A stretch of DNA of 46,262 bases, taken from Pseudomonas viridiflava. Lineage in GTDB: Bacteria; Pseudomonadota; Gammaproteobacteria; Pseudomonadales; Pseudomonadaceae. Below, piece by piece: positions 41,328-46,262 of this stretch. Under the pieces are notes generated by a model. The model saw only the letters and a list, made by a program, of their open reading frames with translations, did not search any database and was not told the DNA's origin. Each line of letters opens with the position of its first letter. Position 1 is the stretch's first letter. Where the stretch lies: NCBI RefSeq assembly GCF_900591205.1, contig NZ_UUPU01000019.1, positions 1 to 46,262 of the forward strand. Direction: 5' to 3'. The position numbers were made by a program, and so were the translations under genes.

Positions 41328-43493
41328 GTGCTTTCCCGTCTGTTTGCCCTGCCCTGCTACCTCCTGATCGCCCTGCTCACGCTGCTGCCGCTCACGCCTG
41401 CCCAAGCCGTGAGCCTGCCCGGCCTGCTGGGCAGCACCCACAAAACCCAGCCCCAGGCAGACGTACCCCTCGGCCAGTCCCTGGACGAGGTGATCAAGAC
41501 CCTGGAAAACGACCAGCAACGCACCCAATTGCTGAGCGACCTGAAAAAGCTCCGCGAAGCCACACAGAAGGCCCAGCCGGCCGCGGAACAAGGCGTGCTC
41601 GGCTTGATCGGCAGCACGCTGTCGGGCCTGGAGCAGCAGTTCTCCGGCGCCGACAGCCCGCTGGGACGCTGGTCCAATGAGGTCGATCTGGCCAAGGATG
41701 AACTCAGCGCGCTGATGCTGCCGGCCAGCGAATGGCTGCCGATCATTTTCGGTTTTGCCTTGATCCTCGCGGTGTGGAGCCTGCTGGCCGCCGCGTTGAT
41801 CTGGCTCAGCCACCGCGTGCGCGAGCGCTTCGGCCTGCCCGAGGAACTGCCGCAACACCCGCGCACCTGGGATATGGTGCGCTTTGCCCTGCGCAAACTC
41901 GGCCCATGGCTGATCGCCCTGGTGATCACGGTTTACCTGAGCTACGCGCTGCCCTCGTCCCTGGGTAAATCCCTGGCAATGGTATTGGCCTACGCGCTGG
42001 TGGTCGGCACCTGCTTCTCAGCCATCTGCGTGATAGCCTTTTCCTTGCTCGACGGCCCGCATCGCCATCGCGCCCTGTATATCCTGCGCCACCAAGCCTT
42101 CCGCCCACTGTGGTGGATCGGCAGTTTTGCCGCCTTCGGCGAAGCCTTGAGCGACCCGCGATTGGTCCAGGCCCTGGGCCAGCACCTGTCCCATACCGCC
42201 GCGACGGTCGCCAATGTAATGGCGGCGCTGTCGACCGGGGTGTTCATCCTGCGGTTCCGCCGGCCGATTGCGCACCTGATCCGCAACCAGCCGCTGTCGC
42301 GTCGCCTCACACGCCGAGCCCTCAGCGACACCATCGAAATCATCGGCTCGTTCTGGTACATCCCGGCCTTGCTGCTGGTGGGTATCTCGCTGTTTGCCAC
42401 CTTTGTTTCCGCCGGCGATACCAGCACCGCCCTGCGTCAGTCATTGCTGTGTACCGTGCTGCTGGTGCTGTGCATGGTGATCAACGGCCTGGTGCGCCGC
42501 CACGCACTCAAGCCGCAACGCGGGCACAAGCGCCATGCGCTGTACTCCGATCGCCTGAAAAGCTTCGTCTACACCCTGGCCCACCTGGTGGTGTGGCTGG
42601 TGTTTATCGAATTAGGCTTGCGGGTTTGGGGCTTGTCGCTGATTCGTTTTACCGAAGGCGACGGCCATGAGGTCAGCGTCAAGCTGTTCGGCCTGGCCGG
42701 CACCCTGCTGTTTGCCTGGCTGATCTGGATCCTCAGCGATACGGCGATCCACCACGCCCTGACTCGCTCGCGCAAAGGTTTGGCCAATGCACGTGCGCAG
42801 ACCATGATGCCGTTGATCCGCAACGTGCTGTTCGTGACCATCTTTATCATCGCCGCCATCGTGGCCCTGGCGAACATGGGGATGAACGTCACGCCGCTGC
42901 TGGCCGGTGCCGGTGTAATCGGCCTGGCGATCGGCTTTGGTGCGCAGTCGCTGGTGGCGGATCTGATCACCGGCCTGTTCATCATTATCGAAGACTCCCT
43001 GGCCATCGACGACTACGTGGATGTCGGCGGCCACCTCGGCACGGTGGAGGGCCTGACCATTCGCACCGTGCGCCTGCGCGATATCGACGGCATTGTGCAC
43101 ACCATTCCGTTCAGTGAAATCAAGAGCATCAAGAACTACTCGCGGGAGTTCGGCTACGCGATCTTCCGGGTGGCAATCCCTTACAACATGGAAATCGACG
43201 ATGCGATCAAGCTGATGCGCGATGTCGGCCAGAAAATGCGCAACGACCCGCTGCAACGCCGCAATATCTGGTCGCCGCTGGAGATTCAGGGTGTGGAAAG
43301 CTTCGAGTCCGGCAGCGCGATTCTGCGGGCGCGGTTCAAGACGGCGCCGATCAAACAGTGGGAAGTGTCGCGGGCGTTCAACTTGTCGCTGAAACGGCAC
43401 CTGGACGAAGCCGGTCTGGACCTGGCCACGCCGCGCTTGAGTGTGCAGGTGGTGACGGGGGCTTCGGGCGGGTTGGTTAAAGAGGCTGAATAA
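41328..43493 (+). CDS. Large mechanosensitive channel, MscS family
   Basis: A 721-residue inner-membrane channel. A signal-like N-terminus (FALPCYLLIALLTLLPLTPAQA) is followed by a periplasmic helical stretch (about 30-135), then about nine to ten membrane helices. The pore-lining MscS core is NVTPLLAGAGVIGLAIGFGA near residue 525, followed by the beta-domain DDYVDVGGHLGTVEGLTIRT and the cytosolic cage. It would open under membrane tension to release solutes at osmotic downshock. The start is GTG with a weak AAGG. It is larger than MscS proper (286) and smaller than MscK. Confidence 0.9.
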   Translation: MLSRLFALPCYLLIALLTLLPLTPAQAVSLPGLLGSTHKTQPQADVPLGQSLDEVIKTLENDQQRTQLLSDLKKLREATQKAQPAAEQGVLGLIGSTLSGLEQQFSGADSPLGRWSNEVDLAKDELSALMLPASEWLPIIFGFALILAVWSLLAAALIWLSHRVRERFGLPEELPQHPRTWDMVRFALRKLGPWLIALVITVYLSYALPSSLGKSLAMVLAYALVVGTCFSAICVIAFSLLDGPHRHRALYILRHQAFRPLWWIGSFAAFGEALSDPRLVQALGQHLSHTAATVANVMAALSTGVFILRFRRPIAHLIRNQPLSRRLTRRALSDTIEIIGSFWYIPALLLVGISLFATFVSAGDTSTALRQSLLCTVLLVLCMVINGLVRRHALKPQRGHKRHALYSDRLKSFVYTLAHLVVWLVFIELGLRVWGLSLIRFTEGDGHEVSVKLFGLAGTLLFAWLIWILSDTAIHHALTRSRKGLANARAQTMMPLIRNVLFVTIFIIAAIVALANMGMNVTPLLAGAGVIGLAIGFGAQSLVADLITGLFIIIEDSLAIDDYVDVGGHLGTVEGLTIRTVRLRDIDGIVHTIPFSEIKSIKNYSREFGYAIFRVAIPYNMEIDDAIKLMRDVGQKMRNDPLQRRNIWSPLEIQGVESFESGSAILRARFKTAPIKQWEVSRAFNLSLKRHLDEAGLDLATPRLSVQVVTGASGGLVKEAE

Positions 43494-43495
43494 TC

Positions 43496-43745
43496 GTGGC
43501 GGACGGGTTTGTGTGGCGAGCGGGCTTTCTGTGGCGAGCGGGCTTGCCCGCGTTGGGCCGCGAAGCGGCCCTAATCAATACGCATGCGGTGTGTATCAGG
43601 TACAACTCAGCGGCGGGCTTTGGGGCTGCTTCGCAGCCCAACGCGGGCAAGCCCGCTCGCCACATAAGCCCTCTTACCACATAGGCCCTCTTACCACATA
43701 AGCCCTATTGCCAGAGAAAGCCCGCTTGCCACACAAAGCCCGCTT
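43496..43745. repeat. REP cluster with tandem 17-18 bp units
   Basis: Repeated GTGGCGAGCGGGCTTGCC units lead into a REP palindrome (CGTTGGGCCGCGAAGCGGCC, and GGCTGCTTCGCAGCCCAACG inverted). The right side is a decaying tandem of CATAAGCCCTCTTACCA-like units. It fills the gap between the convergent MscS and MbtH-like genes. Confidence 0.8.
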
Positions 43746-43759
43746 GCTGCTGGGTTGGG

Positions 43760-43981
43760 TCAGGCCAGCGCTGCGCCGTCCATCTTCTGGCGCAGGCTCA
43801 AGGGGCGCATATCGGTCCAGACCTCTTCAATGTAGGCCAGGCACTCTTTTTTCATGCCGCTCTTGCCCACGGTACGCCAGCCCTCCGGGACCGCCTTGTA
43901 GTCAGGCCAGATGGAATACTGCTCTTCGTGGTTGACCACTACCTGAAACAGGATGTCGTCGCGGTCAAATACTGAGGTCAT
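43760..43981 (-). CDS. MbtH-like protein
   Basis: A 73-residue MbtH-family protein, a small chaperone/cofactor for adenylation domains of nonribosomal peptide synthetases. The family pattern [21 protein letters not shown] is intact with its invariant Trp residues, as is the later [15 protein letters not shown]. Its place just downstream of pvdH, as in P. aeruginosa, points to service on the pyoverdine synthetases. It is in the same direction as pvdH, 82 bp away, and probably under the same iron-starvation promoter. Confidence 0.93.
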   Translation of the reverse strand: MTSVFDRDDILFQVVVNHEEQYSIWPDYKAVPEGWRTVGKSGMKKECLAYIEEVWTDMRPLSLRQKMDGAALA

Positions 43982-44063
43982 TGCTGTTCTCCGTCGCTCA
44001 AAGGCTGGCTGCGCACCACGCGCAGCGCTGATATCTGTAGAAACGTACCAAGGCCCCAGAAAA

Positions 44064-45476
44064 TTAGAGGCCGGCGACCGCTGCCGTCAGGGCGCGTCCG
44101 AAGATCTCGGCCACCCGGTCGACTTCGACGGCGGTGATCACCAGCGGCGGCAGGAAGCGCACCACGCTGCCATGCCGGCCGCCCAGCTCCAGGATCAGGC
44201 CGCGCTTGAGGCACTCACGCTGCACCAACGGCGCCAACTGGCGATGTACCGGTGGGTGGCCTTGAACATCAGGCGTGCCATCCGGGTCCACCAGCTCCAC
44301 GCCGAGCATCAGCCCGCGCCCACGAATATCCCCCAGGTGCGGGAACTCGCGCTGCAGGATGCGCAAGTGTTCGCCCAGGCGCTCGCCCATGGCCGTTGCA
44401 TGGCCGGCCAGGTCATGTTCCTTGAGGTAGCGCATCACCGCCGAGCCCGCCGCCATAGCCATCTGATTGCCACGGAAAGTCCCGGCATGCGCGCCCGGCA
44501 ACCAAGTGTCGAGCCAGTCGCGATATACCACCACCGCCAATGGCAGACTGCCGCCGATGGCCTTGGACATCACCACCACATCCGGGATGATGCCGGCGTG
44601 CTCGAAGGCAAACATCTTGCCGGTGCGGCCGAACCCGCTCTGGATCTCATCCACGATCAACGCCACACCGGCCTGCTCGGTAATACGCCGCAGGCCGCGC
44701 AGCCAGTCGAGATCAGCCGGAATCACGCCGCCCTCACCCTGCACCACCTCGACAATCACCGCAGCCGGCAGCAACACCCCGGCTTCCGGGTCATTGAGCA
44801 GGTTTTCCAGGTAATGCAGGTTGACTCGCACCCCCTCCGCGCCGCCCAGGCCGAACGGGCAACGGTAATCGTAGGGGTAGGGCAAAAACTGCACACCATT
44901 GCCGAGCAAGGCGCCCAGGGGCTTCTTCGGGCCCAGGCTGCCCATCAGGCTCAATGCGCCCTGGCTCATGCCGTGATAACCGCCCTGGAACGACAGCACA
45001 GTGCTGCGCCCGGTGGCGGTGCGCACCAGCTTTAACGCCGCTTCCACCGCATCGGTGCCGGTGGGGCCGCAGAACTGAATTTTCGCCTCGCGCGCCAGTT
45101 CTGGCGGCAGCAGGCCGAACAGGTCCTGTACGAATTGGTCCTTGACCGGCGTGGTCAGGTCCAGGGTGTGCAGGGGTAATTCGTCACTCAGGACTTGCCG
45201 GATGGCGTCGATTACCACCGGGTGGTTGTGCCCCAGCGCCAATGTGCCGGCGCCGGCCAGGCAGTCGATGAAGCGGCGGCCTTCGACATCTTCCACATAA
45301 ATACCCTTGGCGCGCTTGAGCGCCAGGGGGATGCGTCGCGGGTAGCTGCGGGCGTTGGACTCCTGCTGACGCTGGCGGGCGAGCAGCGGAGTTTCGTCGA
45401 ACTGGTAGAGCGTTTCCGCGGGTGCCGGGCTGGCGTGCACCGGGGCATCTTCGATACGGCTGGTAGCGACTGACAT
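44064..45476 (-). CDS. pvdH: Diaminobutyrate--2-oxoglutarate aminotransferase
   Basis: A 470-residue class III PLP aminotransferase that makes L-2,4-diaminobutyrate from aspartate semialdehyde, a pyoverdine building block. The PLP Lys is Lys305 in [26 protein letters not shown] at 137-150 and the [15 protein letters not shown] segment are also characteristic. The start at 45476 (MSVATS) follows GAGGGATCG; the longer frame to 45575 would cross the promoter. An exact iron-starvation box lies 94 bp upstream. Confidence 0.95.
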   Translation of the reverse strand: MSVATSRIEDAPVHASPAPAETLYQFDETPLLARQRQQESNARSYPRRIPLALKRAKGIYVEDVEGRRFIDCLAGAGTLALGHNHPVVIDAIRQVLSDELPLHTLDLTTPVKDQFVQDLFGLLPPELAREAKIQFCGPTGTDAVEAALKLVRTATGRSTVLSFQGGYHGMSQGALSLMGSLGPKKPLGALLGNGVQFLPYPYDYRCPFGLGGAEGVRVNLHYLENLLNDPEAGVLLPAAVIVEVVQGEGGVIPADLDWLRGLRRITEQAGVALIVDEIQSGFGRTGKMFAFEHAGIIPDVVVMSKAIGGSLPLAVVVYRDWLDTWLPGAHAGTFRGNQMAMAAGSAVMRYLKEHDLAGHATAMGERLGEHLRILQREFPHLGDIRGRGLMLGVELVDPDGTPDVQGHPPVHRQLAPLVQRECLKRGLILELGGRHGSVVRFLPPLVITAVEVDRVAEIFGRALTAAVAGL

Positions 45477-45569
45477 CTCTCGATCCCTCAATACGCTGGT
45501 GGGGTGACCAAACTGCCGATCCGTTGGCGGCGGGCCCAAGGGCATGCGCACGGATTTCCTGTTCTGGAG

Positions 45570-45593
45570 ACGCACCAGCGTGGGGGGGATTTA
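45570..45593 (-). promoter_or_regulatory. Iron-starvation (PvdS-type) promoter of pvdH
   Basis: On the minus strand, TAAAT (45593-45589), then exactly 16 bases, then CGT (45572-45570). TAAAT-N16-CGT is the published box recognised by the sigma factor PvdS for pyoverdine genes. It lies 94 bp upstream of the pvdH ATG, pointing into pvdH. Confidence 0.9.
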
Positions 45594-45639
45594 GGGCTTT
45601 GGTCGTTTTTGATCTGAGTACATATTCGTTGTTTGGGTA

Positions 45640-45755
45640 ACGGTTGGGATTGGTTCCGCCCTTACGGCGGGTCACTTTCGAAAAGCGCGAAAGTAACCAA
45701 AGCGCTCTTGCCCCACCACTCGGCACCTCGCTCACGCTTCGGTGTGCCCTCACGC
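45640..45755 (-). repeat. Inverted copy of the left-end dispersed repeat
   Basis: Read on the minus strand it matches window bases about 10-125: GGGCACACCGAAGCGTGAGC, GGTGCCGAGTGGTGGGGCAA and the GTGACCCGC..TAAG.GCGGAACCAATCC tail. Confidence 0.85.
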
Positions 45756-45869
45756 GTGGTTAATGGGGCGCCTCAGATCAAGATCAAAATCAAAAGCAGA
45801 GCACGGCGGCCTAGTAGCCGACCTGAGTGGTGTAGATCAAGAGCGGGAACATAGTGGATTGGCTTTTCT

Positions 45870-45969
45870 GTGGGAGCTGGCTTGTCGGGTCGCCGCATCG
45901 CTGCGATGCAGGCAACTCGGTACATCAGGCACACCGAGTTGATGCTTTCGCAGGCAAGCCAGCTCCCAC
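45870..45969. repeat. REP pair with altered left arm
   Basis: GTGGGAGCTGGCTTGTCGGG (left) and GCAGGCAAGCCAGCTCCCAC-like (right) arms. The left arm departs from the consensus after GGCTTG and contains its own CATCGCTGCGATG palindrome. Confidence 0.85.
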
Positions 45970-46131
45970 ATTTGAACCGAGGAAGGCTTCAATGCTCAGG
46001 TCGGCTGTCAGGCCGCCTCGCTTTGTTGTTGATCTGGCCCTTACATCCTTACCGCTGACGAAGTCAGCGATCTTTTGATCCAGGGCTTTTGACTGTGATC
46101 TTGATCTGAGGCGCCCCGTCAATCACGCTGG

Positions 46132-46238
46132 CCTCACGCAGGCTTGAATCCGTGGGCAACCCGGCAGGACGCCGGGTTAGCCGCGCTGGGCCAAGGATGG
46201 CCCATCGCGGCGGCCCACGGATTCAAGCCTGCGTGAGG
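46132..46238. repeat. Nested palindrome able to fold as a three-way junction
   Basis: Perfect 26-bp outer arms (46132-46157 and 46213-46238, core GGCTTGAATCCGTGGGC) enclose two hairpins. These are AACCCGGC-AGGAC-GCCGGGTT (46158-46178) and CCGCG-C-TGGGCCA / TGGCCCA-T-CGCGG (46181-46210). The adjoining 46239-46262 matches the left-end repeat, so this is the head of that repeat family. Confidence 0.85.
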
Positions 46239-46262
46239 GCACACCGAGCCGGAGGCGAGGTG

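Larger units (their letters stand above)
45477..46262. other. Right-end non-coding region of nested repeats
   Basis: 786 bp without a credible gene: the pvdH promoter (45570-45593), an inverted copy of the left-end repeat (45640-45755), an inverted pair of GGGCGCCTCAGATCAAGATC segments (45763-45797 and 46085-46117), a REP pair in the middle (45870-45969) and the nested palindrome (46132-46238). Short frames such as 45925-46122 (-) are translations of this repeat. Confidence 0.75.

Noticed and set aside
45925..46122. Minus-strand frame of 65 codons starting MTGRLRSRSQSK
   Set aside because: It is a translation of the dispersed repeat; similar frames are expected wherever the repeat occurs.
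1..46262. CRISPR array, prophage or integrated element
   Set aside because: The repeats are REP-type palindromes without regular spacers; no integrase, transposase, tRNA attachment site or phage structural gene was found.

Overview
The window is a piece of a Pseudomonas chromosome, most likely from the P. fluorescens group. The evidence is the high-GC coding style, REP elements of the GTGGGAGCTGGCTTGCCTGCGATAGC type in many intergenic gaps, the aroC, minCDE and pvdH neighbourhoods, and several small Pseudomonas families (DUF3509, DUF3309). No phage, insertion-sequence transposase, CRISPR array, rRNA or tRNA was seen. Nearly every real gene is intact.

Layout. 1-165: a dispersed-repeat arm. 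164-8236: an SDR oxidoreductase, a DUF3309 micro-protein, an LTA-synthase-like sulfatase, a PLDc_N micro-protein, an ankyrin protein with a partner of unknown function, a long-chain acyl-CoA synthetase, DUF3509 and a stand-alone LuxR-type HTH protein. 8447-11356: chorismate synthase (aroC), an HcaT-like MFS transporter, and an acireductone-dioxygenase homologue that has lost three of its four metal ligands. 11497-17410: a hydrolase, a membrane-anchored GNAT-like protein, prmB, an isochorismatase-fold protein with Ser in place of the usual Cys, an Smr protein, folE and a glutaredoxin. 17533-21496: a CitMHS transporter with a split AtuA-family protein, divergent from a LysR regulator. 21599-23894: a glutathione transferase, a PLP aminotransferase and a divergent MarR regulator.

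24202-34342 is a purine-scavenging region. It holds an AzgA-type permease, a LysE-type exporter, uraH, puuE, uraD, alc, allA, puuD (membrane urate oxidase carrying cytochrome c), an NCS2 permease and a Tsx-like outer-membrane channel. Together these encode uptake and the whole route urate -> 5-hydroxyisourate -> OHCU -> allantoin -> allantoate -> ureidoglycolate -> glyoxylate + urea. The palindrome TTGTATACAA (one copy with a one-base change) sits in the promoter regions at both ends of the cluster, and a sigma-54-like promoter precedes the channel gene. No matching regulator gene lies in the window.

34452-43493 is mostly core cell-envelope and division functions: a patatin phospholipase, a lipid A acyltransferase, minCDE, an RluA-type pseudouridine synthase, aminopeptidase apeB and a large MscS-family channel. 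43760-45476 holds pvdH and an MbtH-like gene for pyoverdine synthesis, behind an exact iron-starvation box (TAAAT-N16-CGT). 45640-46262 is a composite of repeats. It contains an inverted copy of the left-end repeat and a 107-bp nested palindrome that can fold as a three-way junction, so the two window ends carry inverted copies of one repeat.

Most promising for follow-up: the metal-ligand-less acireductone dioxygenase coupled to the MFS transporter, the shared purine operator with the sigma-54-like channel promoter, and the nested palindromic repeat. I did not find a clear new multi-gene defence or mobile system.
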